A stretch of 64,000 nt of DNA from Anaerovirgula multivorans (GCF_900188145.1 NZ_FZOJ01000023.1:1-64000), one strand, 5' to 3'; positions 40,047 through 51,868 are shown, counted from the stretch's first letter. Made by a program: numbers and translations. Notes: a model not told the origin generated them from the letters alone.

Positions 40047-40838
40047 CTAAATTTTTCTTCCACTTTCTTTAGGATTAATTGTACCTTTAGTACTACTGCA
40101 ATCATTAATAAGAGTACCTGTTTTAACAGAAACAGTGTCTCTATTTTTACTTTGTCTATTTCGATAAACACCGTGAATGATGCTGGCCAAGATTGATATC
40201 GCAAAAATAATCAGTAACCCTGTCACAAACATTCTGGCACCACCGGTCAGCATCCCACCTACATATGAATAGATCAGTGTTGCAGGTGTCTGCCCGATTC
40301 CAGTTGCCATAAAGTACGTACCAAATGTTAGTGGTGTCAGACCCCCAGCGTAACTTACAACACCAAAAGAAAGAAATGGAAGCAGGCGGGCGATTAAAAT
40401 ACTTTGTTTTCCGTAGGCTTCAAAGAATTCATCCACCTGACTAAGACCTGTCTTGGTTGTCAGTTTTTCCACAAATTCTCGACCAAACAACCTAGCTAAG
40501 TAGAATGCTGCGGCAGCCCCTGCCATGGCACTCACCCAAGATAATAGAGCTCCCTGCCACCAACCAAATAAATTTGCGTTGGCAAAGGTGATCATAAATG
40601 CCGGTAGTGGTGGAAATACCACCGCTAGAATCATCAACAGAGTAGAGATAACCATGGCAAAAGGCCCATAAGAACTAACAAACTCTCTCACCACTTCAAA
40701 GTCTCCTGTGGCAAACATCTGGACAATCTGATTCATTAAAGCATTGAATGTTGGAATTGTGAAGTAACATATCAATCCAATCAACAGAGTACCTAACACG
40801 ATTACTTTTTGACCTCTGTTACTTTTACTATTATTCAT
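40047..40838 (-). CDS. TVP38/TMEM64-family membrane protein
   Basis: This 263-residue protein has about six hydrophobic segments and the VTT-domain motifs FPPLPAFMITFANANLFG, AGAAAAFYLARLFGREF and RLLPFLSFGVVSYAGG. E. coli YdjX and YdjZ, beside ynjA, are of the same family. The start at 40838 has TAGGAGGG upstream; a longer frame begins at 40892. The molecular role is unsettled, possibly lipid scrambling or transport. Confidence 0.82.
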   Translation of the reverse strand: MNNSKSNRGQKVIVLGTLLIGLICYFTIPTFNALMNQIVQMFATGDFEVVREFVSSYGPFAMVISTLLMILAVVFPPLPAFMITFANANLFGWWQGALLSWVSAMAGAAAAFYLARLFGREFVEKLTTKTGLSQVDEFFEAYGKQSILIARLLPFLSFGVVSYAGGLTPLTFGTYFMATGIGQTPATLIYSYVGGMLTGGARMFVTGLLIIFAISILASIIHGVYRNRQSKNRDTVSVKTGTLINDCSSTKGTINPKESGRKI

Positions 40839-40922
40839 ACAAGCCCTCCTACTTTTAGTTTTACTGCCTGCTTTCCTTGGAGATACCTTCATCCTCTTAA
40901 TATACTATCTTTGATCAATCTC

Positions 40923-42137
40923 TCATTTGGAATGTCCCCCAGGTGCTCCCTCATACGTTTTTTCAATACATTTTTTAGTTTTATATCGATTCTTCCAGTT
41001 GGTGAAAGACCCATGGGGTTTCATGTCAATGGAACTGCTACTGGTATATGTCTCTCCAAATACTAGATCTAAAAGATGGAGAGTCTTTTTTCCTCCTATC
41101 AGCATGGCATCTCGACAAGAAGCACAGTAAACTACCATATGTTGAGATGATGCTTGGGAGGCACGCTCTATCATTACCTGCTGAGCCAGAGGAAAGTTTG
41201 CAGCCCCTACCATTCCTCCCATTCCACAGCAGGTAGTGTTTTCTTTGGATTTTTCTAGTTCTTCCACTTCATATCCCAGTTGGTCCATGATCCAACGAAC
41301 CCCAGTATGAATCTCTGGGACAAAGCGTGTTGGACAGGAATCGTGAATTGCAAAGGTTAGGTCACTTTCTTTACCCACACCTAGCGATCCTTCCGGTAGT
41401 CCAATCTCCGGCAAAAGACTCCAAAGGGAAAACACCCTTTGATTAGGACTATATTTACCCACCATATTATAGCAATTTTGACAGGCAACAATCACTTCAT
41501 CTGCTTGTATTTTATCAAACTCAGCCTGTAGGCTCCTATACCTTTCATGAAACAGTTCTTCCTGCCCCAATAGGTAGGTTGGTTTACCGCAGCACTTTAA
41601 AACAGATGACACACCAGGTAGCTTATCTTGTAAATGCCCTAATATCGATTCAACCAACTCCGGTTTATAGGAAGGCAAACTGCAGCCCGGCATAAATACC
41701 CGCTTAACTTGTTTCTCTTCCTTAGGCCTCTTATTTACTTTGTTTTTTTTAGTGGTATTAAACATTTTAGCGAAACTTAATGTTTGATGCATTTCTATCC
41801 CTTTATGTCCTTTCAGCGGTGATTTGCCTTTGTTTTCCTCTACGATGTCTTTTCTCATATGGAGGAAGGCTTCTTTTAAATCTAAGTCCTTAGGACACAC
41901 TAAAGTACAGTCACTACACATATTACAGGAGTAAGGAATTATAGGGTCTATATTATCAGCTTCCAAGAAACGATCAAACAACTCCTTTGGAGCACTGGTG
42001 AATTCATTTAGCATTTTACATTGCTTCATACACAGCTTACAGATATCCTTCCCATCATCACTAGTTCTTCCTATACACTGCTCAGAAATACATTGCATTT
42101 TTTTTACGGTTTCTGGAGAACAGTTATTTTTCTTCAT
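40923..42137 (-). CDS. CCG-domain Fe-S oxidoreductase
   Basis: The 404-residue protein has N-terminal cluster Cys (CKLCMKQCK and CNMCSDCTLVCP, ~30-80) and two CCG modules: MPGCSLPSYKP...LKCCGKP (~170-210) and HDSCPTRF...TTCCGMGG (~270-315). HdrB, GlpC and LutA use such modules for cofactor-linked or disulfide redox chemistry. GGGGGA precedes the ATG. It is the upstream-most gene of the run to the rhodanese at 33690. The E. coli region has a different Fe-S protein, YdjY. Confidence 0.85.
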   Translation of the reverse strand: MKKNNCSPETVKKMQCISEQCIGRTSDDGKDICKLCMKQCKMLNEFTSAPKELFDRFLEADNIDPIIPYSCNMCSDCTLVCPKDLDLKEAFLHMRKDIVEENKGKSPLKGHKGIEMHQTLSFAKMFNTTKKNKVNKRPKEEKQVKRVFMPGCSLPSYKPELVESILGHLQDKLPGVSSVLKCCGKPTYLLGQEELFHERYRSLQAEFDKIQADEVIVACQNCYNMVGKYSPNQRVFSLWSLLPEIGLPEGSLGVGKESDLTFAIHDSCPTRFVPEIHTGVRWIMDQLGYEVEELEKSKENTTCCGMGGMVGAANFPLAQQVMIERASQASSQHMVVYCASCRDAMLIGGKKTLHLLDLVFGETYTSSSSIDMKPHGSFTNWKNRYKTKKCIEKTYEGAPGGHSK

Positions 42138-42356
42138 GATTTCCCCCAATCCGGTTTGTAGTTAATTTAACACCCCATAAAAGTATAAGCTTTACTACCC
42201 TTTAGGTCAATTAAAGTAACATTCGAATTTTTTATAGCATATGGTCTATGTACAGATTATTCATATACACCCTTAATTTATTTAAGTTCAATCACAAAAA
42301 AACATTCCAGCTACTATTCTATTTTTAAGGGTTAGATACGTTCTCAAAGTAAAAAC

Positions 42357-42392
42357 AGCCACCCAGCTATAGAGATGGGTGGCTATTTTTTT
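42357..42392. terminator. Bidirectional terminator
   Basis: AGCCACCCA and TGGGTGGCT with T-runs on both sides. It separates the one-domain rhodanese (and the fragment at 42426) from the Fe-S protein gene. Confidence 0.75.
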
Positions 42393-42425
42393 GTGCGATA
42401 ATGCTAATAAAAAGAGCATCATTTA

Positions 42426-42566
42426 TTATTGGCCATCAAAAATGACATATTCCTGAAACTCCTTATCAAATGCATCTTGACCATTTTCTAAGATTCGTAA
42501 TCGATAGGGATTGATTTCATTCGCTACAAAATAATCAAAAGGTCGGATTACAATTTTTAAATTAGT
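42426..42566 (-). pseudogene. Gene-tail fragment, not recognised
   Basis: A minus-strand open frame of ~46 codons (IVIRPFDYFVANEINPYRLR near its start, ending EYVIFDGQ) has no start or ribosome site. It looks like the end of a gene whose beginning is lost. I do not recognise the family. Confidence 0.4.
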
Positions 42567-42605
42567 TCAATTTACTATTGCAATTTACGTAGCCATTTAT
42601 ATCAA

Positions 42606-43097
42606 TTACTCTAAAAGCCCTTTATAGTCGTCTCCGCCTTCTTCCCAAGCTGTCATACCGCCTTCTACTGTATAGATTTGATCTTTTGAAATTCCCATCT
42701 CTATCATTAGATCTGTTGCTTTCTGTGCATATGATTTACCAGAATAACAAACTAAGGCATATTTATCTTCAGCATTACCAACTTCACTTCCTGTTGCCTC
42801 TTGAAGTGTGTTCTTTAAATTTGCTATCCCTGTTGCATCATCTCCACCTTTATTGGCAGCGTCTTGATCTGATGTATAAGCACCAACTATATGACTTGTG
42901 TTATAATCTTCTACTTTTCTTACATCTAGAATAATGTAATCATCTGATCCTGACTCTATAGATGTTTTTAATTCTTCTACTCCTATATATTGCATTGGAT
43001 TTTGATTTGTTACTGTCTCCTCTGCTTGTCCACATGCTACTAATACTAATGATAATATAAGTAGAATAGGAATTAATTTTAGTGATTTGTTTTTCAT
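42606..43097 (-). CDS. Single-domain rhodanese lipoprotein
   Basis: This 163-residue protein has a lipobox LVACG (~17-21) and one rhodanese domain with the active loop LVCYSGKSYAQ (Cys ~118). The start at 43097 follows GGGGGAAT; the frame extends to 43166 without a site. Lying upstream of the ynj-like run, it may act with the YnjE-like protein outside the membrane. Confidence 0.85.
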   Translation of the reverse strand: MKNKSLKLIPILLILSLVLVACGQAEETVTNQNPMQYIGVEELKTSIESGSDDYIILDVRKVEDYNTSHIVGAYTSDQDAANKGGDDATGIANLKNTLQEATGSEVGNAEDKYALVCYSGKSYAQKATDLMIEMGISKDQIYTVEGGMTAWEEGGDDYKGLLE

Positions 43098-43234
43098 CTT
43101 TTCATTCCCCCATAAAATATTTTCTTTACCATATACATGATACACTAAGGTATATCTAATAACCAATAGATATTATCTATATATTTTATTCATCATATTG
43201 GAATTTTTAATAACTCAATTTTTCCACCTTAAAT

Positions 43235-43500
43235 CAACAAACAAAGCCTTGATATAGCTGGCTTGACTGGCAAACTGTTTTTTGTTGTAACAATAATAGA
43301 TCCTAAAATGTTAGATGGGCTCCTTTTGGCTAAAAGCTTTCTTACTGCGTTCTCTTTCAATAATTGTGTCGTCTAAAACCAATACTTTGACACGCTTTGG
43401 TTTTGTTAGCTATTGTAACCCTTAAGTTTTGCAAATCCCAGCTTTTCTAAGCAGTTGATCAATTTTTCATGTTTTCAAAGAGTGTAGTAAAGCATTTTTA
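43235..43500 (-). pseudogene. IS4-type transposase remnant
   Basis: The minus strand contains KPKRVKVLVLDDTIIERERSKK, like the first catalytic Asp region of IS4-family transposases with a following RSKK. Frameshifts surround it. Confidence 0.55.
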
Positions 43501-43565
43501 GTCTTTTTAGATGAGTCATAATGATGTATCATTGTGGTATGCACCTCTCTTATCTGGATTTTTAG

Positions 43566-43809
43566 CATGAGTAAAATAATAAAAAGAGATTTAGAAATTG
43601 AATTCAATTTTCATATACTTAGACATACACATGCCACAATGCTACTTGAAGCAGGGGTTAATCCTAAAGTAGTGCAAGAAAGACTAGGCCACTCCTCTGT
43701 TTCTATCACCCTAGATACCTACTCTCACATTACAACAGAATTCCAAAAGATTGCAGTTTCTGAATTTGAAAAGTACCTACAAAAAAATAAAGTGTCCAAT
43801 CTAAAATAG
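43566..43809 (+). pseudogene. Tyrosine recombinase C-terminal fragment
   Basis: About 80 codons give the catalytic end of a phage/ICE integrase: FHILRHTHATMLLEAG (Arg and His), VQERLGHSSVSITLDTYSHI (His and Tyr nucleophile). The N-terminal SAM-like and first half of the catalytic domain are missing. It shares the space between the rhodanese and groEL with an IS remnant, so this gap has been an insertion site. Confidence 0.75.
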
Positions 43810-43911
43810 TGGATTCTACCTTAGATTGGACACAGAGTGGACAGAGTGGATTATCGAGGTGTAAAACACCTTTCAAACCCAGTATCTATCTCATATTATA
43901 TTTAGTTGGGA

Positions 43912-45887
<1,976 letters not shown>

Positions 45888-45942
45888 TTAACCTCCTTAA
45901 CAATATTATTGTATTTTTTTAAATTAATTGCCTATTATTTTG

Positions 45943-45969
45943 TTAGCACTCACTGTCAGAGAGTGCTAA
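45943..45969. promoter_or_regulatory. CIRCE operator
   Basis: TTAGCACTC, 9 bp, GAGTGCTAA, a perfect match to the HrcA-binding consensus, 59 bp upstream of the groES start. Confidence 0.97.
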
Positions 45970-45980
45970 CCACATTTATA

Positions 45981-46009
45981 ATATTATATAAAAGAGTTTT
46001 CGTAGGCAA
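45981..46009 (-). promoter_or_regulatory. groESL promoter
   Basis: TTGCCT, 17 bp, TAATAT on the minus strand, directly upstream of CIRCE so that HrcA would cover the transcription start. Confidence 0.6.
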
Positions 46010-46108
46010 ACTTCACTATTTGCTATTATAACCAATTATTGCTTATTATTACAAATTATCTTCCTCTTTTAAAGAATTTCATCTTTTTTCTTAAAATTAG
46101 ATTATTTT

Positions 46109-46143
46109 AAAAAAGCTATGCAGTTTCTACATAGCTTTTTTTA
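46109..46143. terminator. Terminator at DUF554 gene end
   Basis: AAAAAAGCTATG and CATAGCTTTTTT form a stem whose T-run overlaps the stop codon of the 46141-46857 gene. Confidence 0.75.
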
Positions 46144-46857
46144 AAAAATGTTTTGTATAATTGTTGTAGCACTTAAAATCAGCGGCTCCAGCAACTGATA
46201 TAGGATTGGCAAAAATACAGCCGGAAGCATATTCGCCACAGGCACTTTTTTTATCTCCAGTATATTAAAGGATATACCCACAATCAACAGGCCTCCTATA
46301 GCCGACATTTCCCTTATTACTTCCTCCACTAAAAGATATCGCACCGCCCCAGCTGTTATGGTAATGATCCCTTGATAAATAAAAACTGCTGCTGCAGAGA
46401 AAATTACACCAATTCCTAATGTAGAGGCAAATATCACAGAAGCAATTCCGTCTAATAAAGATTTTGCATATAGGGTTTCATGATTCCCCGTTAACCCGCT
46501 TTCCAGAGAGCCCACAATAGCCAGCGCTCCCACACAGAACATAAGACTGGCAGTTACAAACCCTTTTGCAACCGAACCTTCGCCTTTTCCCGTTTTATTC
46601 TCTATCCATATTCCTAGATTATCTAACTTATTGGAAATCTCTAATTTCTCTCCAATGATTCCACCTAAAACAATACTAAATATTAATAATAAGATGTTTT
46701 CATTTTTAAAGGCTCCCATTAATCCAATAACTAAAACACTCAATCCTAACCCCTGCATTACAGTTGCCTTATAGTTATCAGGAATCCCTTTTCTTAAAAG
46801 CAATCCTACCATTCCCCCAATAACTATGGCTACTGCATTTACTATGGTTCCCAACAT
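46141..46857 (-). CDS. DUF554 membrane protein (YqgA/YdfK-like)
   Basis: The 238-residue protein has about seven hydrophobic segments and starts LGTIVNAVAIVIGGMVGLLL, with GGIIGEKLEI, typical of DUF554. The function of the family is not known. It lies 23 bp after the glycosylase gene, probably in the same operon. Confidence 0.88.
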   Translation of the reverse strand: MLGTIVNAVAIVIGGMVGLLLRKGIPDNYKATVMQGLGLSVLVIGLMGAFKNENILLLIFSIVLGGIIGEKLEISNKLDNLGIWIENKTGKGEGSVAKGFVTASLMFCVGALAIVGSLESGLTGNHETLYAKSLLDGIASVIFASTLGIGVIFSAAAVFIYQGIITITAGAVRYLLVEEVIREMSAIGGLLIVGISFNILEIKKVPVANMLPAVFLPILYQLLEPLILSATTIIQNIF

Positions 46858-46880
46858 AAACCTATTCCCCCGTTGCTATT

Positions 46881-47765
46881 CTATTTTTTCCCAATTGCTG
46901 ATTCTCTAGCATAATAAAACAAATATTGCTGTGCAAAACCTGCATATTCCCCGAATTTTTCTGATGCAAATTGTTGTATTACCTTTGGTGGTATTTCCTT
47001 ATGAAAGTAAAGATGCTCCATCACTCTTTTCACCCAGATATCTACCGGAAAAGCCTCCATTTTTTCCATGCAAAAAAACAAAATGCAATGGGCTACTTTA
47101 GGACCAACCCCTTGGTAACCTAAAAGCTTTTGTTGGCAGGCTTCTATCTCTAATCCCTTTAGCTCCTCTAGTGCTGTAGGTGCTTCGACAACCATAGATG
47201 CTGTATTCTTAATATAGGAGGCTCTGTAGCCGGTATTACAGGCTTTTAATTCTTCTATAGATAAATTTGATAAAATCTCTGCAGATGGAAACCCATATCT
47301 TTTTTTACCGTAAAATTCCCCCAAGTATTCTCCATACCCTTCCGCCAATAGCTCAATAGAACGTTTTATCCGTGGTATGTTGTTATTAGAGGAAATAATG
47401 AAGGATATTAAAGTTTCCCATGGTTCTTGCTTTAAGATGCGAATACCTCTTCCAAATGCCACTGCCTGCTGCATCACTTTATCATTTTGACTGATCCTAT
47501 CTTTAATGTGACTATAATCTGTTCCTAAATCAAAGTACTTTGTCCATATATTGATAAAATCTTCTTTTGCTGTGTTTCTAAAAACAACATCGGCTCCTAT
47601 CTTTTTCACATTTACCACTTTATTGTACGCTATTCCAGTAAAACTTCCATCCTCCTCCTTGTCCCAGCGGAAGCATTGCCCACATTCAAAAATATGTTGG
47701 GGTTCAAAATTCTTAATATCTTTTATCATCACTTTATTATCTTTATAGTCAACATCTAAATACAT
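46881..47765 (-). CDS. ogg: 8-oxoguanine DNA glycosylase (Ogg1 type)
   Basis: This 294-residue base-excision enzyme has an Ogg_N domain (HIFECGQCFRWDKEEDGSFTG) and an HhH-GPD domain: ISSNNNIPRIKRS, then GYQGVGPKVAHCILFF with the catalytic Lys, and FPVDIWVKRVM with the catalytic Asp. AAGGAG precedes the ATG. Confidence 0.93.
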   Translation of the reverse strand: MYLDVDYKDNKVMIKDIKNFEPQHIFECGQCFRWDKEEDGSFTGIAYNKVVNVKKIGADVVFRNTAKEDFINIWTKYFDLGTDYSHIKDRISQNDKVMQQAVAFGRGIRILKQEPWETLISFIISSNNNIPRIKRSIELLAEGYGEYLGEFYGKKRYGFPSAEILSNLSIEELKACNTGYRASYIKNTASMVVEAPTALEELKGLEIEACQQKLLGYQGVGPKVAHCILFFCMEKMEAFPVDIWVKRVMEHLYFHKEIPPKVIQQFASEKFGEYAGFAQQYLFYYARESAIGKK

Positions 47766-47804
47766 TATTTTCTCCTTTACACTTCACTTCAATATGTCTG
47801 TGGT

Positions 47805-49097
47805 TTAATTGAAAATAGGATGATATACATAATATAACTGATAAACCGGCATACCTGTATCTACATCAATAAATACCATAGTCTGTTGTTGATTTTGTAC
47901 TGTTCTAAAGCTATAGGTTAGTTTCGGCTGATACCGGGTATAAAAGGATCTGACTATGGCCAACCCATTATAATCCATATTCCCATACTCTTCTTTATGT
48001 CTTTCTATACCTTCTTCTATAGTAATGTTACTCTCCTGTTTCAATAATTCTGTATTTGTAAAATCGTTGGTATACTTCAAAATTTCTCCTGAAGAAGTTT
48101 CTACATTGACAATATGGGCATCACTTACAATTTTGACATCCTCAATTATCGGCGTAAATCTAACGGAGTAGATAGGTCCCGATTGTTCCGTTTGCTCTAT
48201 ATAAAACATTTCTTCCTCCATGTTGCCGCTATAAAACCTTTGAACAAAATCTCTAGCAATAACAATGGCATCACTCTGCGATATACTCTTACCATTAGTA
48301 CTATTTCTTTTAAATTCGTAGTTCTTTACTTTGCCGTCGGTAGCATCCATCCATACAGTATAGGCTTCCTCTTGATCGTCAAAGAAATTAAACTCATAAT
48401 AATGTACACCATCTTTTATAACTACTTGCTGCTTTTCTTCTTTTATATTGAAATCCTTTAGGAAAGAAAATTTTTCATATGCAGATGCTTCTGCTTCACT
48501 GTATTCAATGTACTCTGGGTGTTTGTTTGGTAGCTTACTATGTCTGTAAAGCCTACTACTCTCTTCAATGCTGGTGGCAATTTGCCCCAGTCCACCATCA
48601 CTGGTTACAGGATTTTTCAATTCTAAAAGCCTATCTTCAATATTATGATATATCAACAATAATCTCTTTAATTGCTGATTTACATTCTCCAGCATTTCTA
48701 TGTCATATACCATTAGTTGGTTACTATTGGTTTTATATTGATTCACCAAATGATGTCCAATCGTATTTCTCATCATTTCAACACTCGACAAAGCCCTTTG
48801 CATCCTTTCATTTGGATTTCTAGTAGATTGGTTTAAGTCTACCCAATGATTGAAGGCTAAGGTTAAGTTTCCAATTGATCTCTCCAGGTTATGAAGGGAT
48901 TCAGGTGAACTTGTGTCTATTAATTCCTGACTATACATAATGCTTTGACGTATGTTACTTTCAACGTTGGATGCAATAATATTATTTACTCTTTCAATTT
49001 TTTCTTGAGATTCTAATAAGCTTTTATAATTAATCAAATTAAACCCTATACTAATCATTAACAATACTACTAGAATGGTTTTTGTATATTTCTTCAT
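47805..49097 (-). CDS. Membrane-anchored PepSY-like (YpeB-like) protein
   Basis: This 430-residue protein has an N-terminal signal anchor (~5-23), a long helical region (~30-190) and a C-terminal part with three PepSY-like segments (VWMDATDGKVKNYEF, VNVETSSGEILKY, VFIDVDTGMPVYQ). Helical region plus PepSY repeats recall YpeB, which accompanies the cortex hydrolase SleB in germination, but no sleB is nearby and similarity seems weak. Its site would be outside the membrane. Confidence 0.55.
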   Translation of the reverse strand: MKKYTKTILVVLLMISIGFNLINYKSLLESQEKIERVNNIIASNVESNIRQSIMYSQELIDTSSPESLHNLERSIGNLTLAFNHWVDLNQSTRNPNERMQRALSSVEMMRNTIGHHLVNQYKTNSNQLMVYDIEMLENVNQQLKRLLLIYHNIEDRLLELKNPVTSDGGLGQIATSIEESSRLYRHSKLPNKHPEYIEYSEAEASAYEKFSFLKDFNIKEEKQQVVIKDGVHYYEFNFFDDQEEAYTVWMDATDGKVKNYEFKRNSTNGKSISQSDAIVIARDFVQRFYSGNMEEEMFYIEQTEQSGPIYSVRFTPIIEDVKIVSDAHIVNVETSSGEILKYTNDFTNTELLKQESNITIEEGIERHKEEYGNMDYNGLAIVRSFYTRYQPKLTYSFRTVQNQQQTMVFIDVDTGMPVYQLYYVYHPIFN

Positions 49098-49295
49098 GAC
49101 AGGTACTACCTCCTAGCTTGTTTTCTTCTATATATCATATCATAAACATGAGGAATTGAATATTAGAAAATTCTTTTTCCCATTGAATGACTATAGAATG
49201 CGACTTAATTCAGAGAGAGCTTTTACTCTCTCCTAATTGTAGCCCAAGTTATTTCATGTAATGCTTGATCTCTTACTTTCACTTATGTTCATCTA

Positions 49296-49344
49296 CTTAT
49301 AGAAAAAACGGGGGGGGCTTGGCAATACACTGAAGGATAAAATC
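49296..49344. repeat. Partial copy of the 175-bp dispersed repeat
   Basis: The end of the repeat (CTACTTATAGAA, TTGGCAATACACTGAAGGAT) is recognisable. An eight-G run at 49310-49317 is unusual for this sequence. Confidence 0.65.
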
Positions 49345-49353
49345 TTTAAATTA

Positions 49354-49388
49354 CAGCAGGTCTTTCCTTACAATGGAAAGACCTGCTG
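49354..49388 (-). terminator. Hairpin after the chemoreceptor gene
   Basis: CAGCAGGTCTTTCC and GGAAAGACCTGCTG form a perfect 14-bp stem, ~40 bp past the stop. The T-run is poor. Confidence 0.65.
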
Positions 49389-49427
49389 AAGACTGGTATC
49401 TTTATAAAACTGTATTTTGTGCATTTA

Positions 49428-50948
49428 CTATTGTATTTTTATACTGAATTTAGGTATATCCTCTAAAGCTAAAGATGCCTGAATAATTCCTTTTTGATCC
49501 CTCCGAGCTACCCCGGCAAATTTATAGTACTTGTCATCTACAGATCGTTTCTGCATTTTTTGAATAACCTTTACCGAAGAATCCTTTAGTATTTTTCTGA
49601 ATTCAAAGGCCTGATTGTCTTCATCCTCTGGAAATCGAAAGCCTATTGTAGCTTCATCAGTAGTATAAATAATTACCCCGTCATCATCGGTTATGTAAAT
49701 ATCGCTGATTCCAGTAGCAGTGGCGTATTCTTTTAATTTATTATCAGTTACTCCATTTCTCTCGACTTCCCGTGCTAAGCTTTCGCTAACCGTTAACAAA
49801 CACCGTCCTAATATTCCATCAAAGCTATCTGCAAATTTTTCCATGTCGTTACTTATAGTTGCTAAATTTCCGATAGAGCTTGTACTCTTAGCAACAAATT
49901 CTTTTTGATGGTGGATCATCCCACTAATTTCATCAACAGTGGACATGGTCTCTTGGGAAAAAGTTGCGACCTCTTCAATATTTTTTGCCATTTGTTCTGT
50001 GGCTTCTGCTCCCTGCATAATATTCTGAGTAATATTTTGTATTGCCCCCAGAACATCGTCAATCGAGTCTGTAATTTTACTTAATCCTTCCTTTGCTTCC
50101 ACTGCAATCCTTTGTCCTTCTTTGCCTTCTTCCATACTGGAGTGGATAATTCCGTAAGTATTTTTCATTTGTCTAGTGATACCTTGGATAACTTGTGTAA
50201 TATCTCCTGATGCTTTTGAACTCTCATCTGCCAGTTTCCTTACTTCTTCCGCTACCACCGTAAAACCTCTGCCTGACTCACCAGCTCTAGCAGCTTCTAT
50301 TGCGGCATTTAAAGCTAACAGATTGATTTGTTCTGCAATCTTATTAATTTTATCTACCATTTCTTCAATCTGTGCCATCATTTCATCCAACTTTTTGAGT
50401 TCACCTGCAGACCCTTCCAGCTTATTACTAATTTTCTCTATTACTCCTATAGCCTCTTCGATGGCCTCAGCGCTGTTTGCCACTGTTCTTTTAGCTGTAG
50501 CTGTATTCTCATCTGCTGTTTTTCCCGTGCTAGCTATCTCTGTAATACTGCTAGTAAGTTCCTCCGAGATAGAAGCTGCTTCCAAAATCTCATTGTTCAC
50601 ATGATAAGTATCTTTTGTGAAGTCATTCATTTTTTGTGCCAAACCATTTATTTCCTCCATAGAAGCTTGAGCATCTTTATTTACTTCTTTTGTTAATGTA
50701 GAAATCGTAGTGGAAGATCGCATCAATTCATACATCCAGCTTTTTAACATTTTACTTAAGCCAGAAAGAGATTTGGCAATGCCCTCATTATCAATGTCGC
50801 CTTCAAATAATACGTTGCCTTTACCATACTCTTGCAATACCCTATTAACCTTTTCCATAGTTCTTCTACTTTTCATCACAAAAAATAGATAGCAAATAGT
50901 AAATCCTCCTACAAAAAACATGGCGTTTGTTGCTATTGCTTCATTCAT
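49428..50948 (-). CDS. Methyl-accepting chemotaxis protein with C-terminal sensor
   Basis: This 506-residue receptor has one N-terminal membrane helix (~8-24), a coiled-coil signalling domain (~60-350) with the hairpin tip [21 protein letters not shown] and [11 protein letters not shown], and then a C-terminal ~130-residue domain ([52 protein letters not shown]) resembling a cytosolic Cache/PAS sensor. In most receptors the sensor is N-terminal and outside. A cytoplasmic signal is therefore likely. No che genes are nearby. Confidence 0.88.
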   Translation of the reverse strand: MNEAIATNAMFFVGGFTICYLFFVMKSRRTMEKVNRVLQEYGKGNVLFEGDIDNEGIAKSLSGLSKMLKSWMYELMRSSTTISTLTKEVNKDAQASMEEINGLAQKMNDFTKDTYHVNNEILEAASISEELTSSITEIASTGKTADENTATAKRTVANSAEAIEEAIGVIEKISNKLEGSAGELKKLDEMMAQIEEMVDKINKIAEQINLLALNAAIEAARAGESGRGFTVVAEEVRKLADESSKASGDITQVIQGITRQMKNTYGIIHSSMEEGKEGQRIAVEAKEGLSKITDSIDDVLGAIQNITQNIMQGAEATEQMAKNIEEVATFSQETMSTVDEISGMIHHQKEFVAKSTSSIGNLATISNDMEKFADSFDGILGRCLLTVSESLAREVERNGVTDNKLKEYATATGISDIYITDDDGVIIYTTDEATIGFRFPEDEDNQAFEFRKILKDSSVKVIQKMQKRSVDDKYYKFAGVARRDQKGIIQASLALEDIPKFSIKIQ

Positions 50949-50978
50949 TTTGCACCATCCCCCCCTAGGCTTTTTATC

Positions 50979-51086
50979 TTAAGTAATATCCATCAAAAAC
51001 ACCCTGTTGCTAAAGCATTGTGCATAAGGTCCTGCCAATACTCTACTTAAATCTAAAATTTTAATTTCTTCTAGAGCTTGGTCCAT
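50979..51086 (-). pseudogene. N-terminal fragment of a CaiB/BaiF CoA-transferase
   Basis: 35 codons with a good GGAGGGAG site read MDQALEEIKILDLSRVLAGP and YAQC, the classic start of class III CoA-transferases, which are normally ~400 residues. The sequence then diverges and stops. It may still be translated but cannot be an enzyme. Confidence 0.7.
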
Positions 51087-51154
51087 CGTTTCTCTCCCTC
51101 CTGGGTATTAAAAATAGAGTATAATAGATATGCCTATAATATATTATTCGGAAT

Positions 51155-51328
51155 AAAATGAGACTTAATTCATAAGTAGACAACCGAAAGTTTGTTTTTA
51201 ACTTTCGTGTTGGTCGCTTAGTTTGTTTATCTATAAGCAGATAACCAAAATCTTTGATTTTGTGTTAGTCGCTTAGTTTGTTTATCTAGAAGAAGCGGGA
51301 GTCTTAGCAATACACCGAAGGATAAATT
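51155..51328. repeat. 175-bp dispersed repeat, copy B
   Basis: Nearly identical to 10592-10766, from AAAATGAGACTTAATTCATA to CACCGAAGGATAAATT. It lies in the gap upstream of the sigma-54-controlled aldehyde dehydrogenase gene. Confidence 0.85.
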
Positions 51329-51633
51329 GTATGTTTTTTAACGATGTTCTATTTTTAATATTTAGAACATTCATTCTATTAAAAGCCGTAAAAATTTCCA
51401 GTTCTTCTAGTCATTGTAAAAGTAAATAATTTCCTGTTTTCTTATAACACATAGAAAATTATGAACATTTTAAAATAGTGGATAACTTCATAATTTTTGT
51501 TATGTGTTTCAAAAAAGTCTTCCTTTAAATTTTCTAATGCAAAGACTTTTTTATAATAAATTATAATTTATCCGTTTTCAGGATGCAACCTATTTCTATT
51601 TTTTTTAAATTGAAATCATATGTGAATCATCAA

Positions 51634-51735
51634 GATACATTTCTGTATCACTCCTATTTTTTCTCACTTCTTACATTATCCCTTTTAATATAGCTTTCTA
51701 AAGCAACTAATTATATTTCGATGCAAATTTGTATC
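51634..51735 (+). promoter_or_regulatory. Two upstream activator sites for the aldehyde dehydrogenase unit
   Basis: GATACATTTCTGTATC at 51634-51649 and GATGCAAATTTGTATC at 51720-51735. Relative to the predicted start near 51833 they are centred at about -191 and -105. The same 16-bp palindrome recurs before the other two units. Confidence 0.75.
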
Positions 51736-51806
51736 AATAATCTAATTTTTAAAAAAATTTCGTGATTTAAATGTTGCAAACTCCCTCTTCACTATAATCT
51801 CATATC

Positions 51807-51822
51807 TGGCATGAAAATTGCA
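51807..51822 (+). promoter_or_regulatory. Sigma-54 promoter
   Basis: TGGCATGAAAATTGCA with GG-N10-GC (GG 51808-51809, GC 51820-51821), against the consensus TGGCACRNNNNTTGCW. It drives 52122-54918 after a ~290-nt leader. Confidence 0.8.
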
Positions 51823-51868
51823 ATAACATTTTGTAGTTCCTAATATATAGATACCCAACTACAGAACT

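Noticed and set aside
43566..43809. Active integrase that could mobilise the accessory region
   Set aside because: Only the C-terminal catalytic part remains, without start site, and it lies 31 kb away.
50176..50696. Plus-strand frames opposite the chemoreceptor gene
   Set aside because: They are antisense shadows of the repetitive coiled-coil coding sequence.
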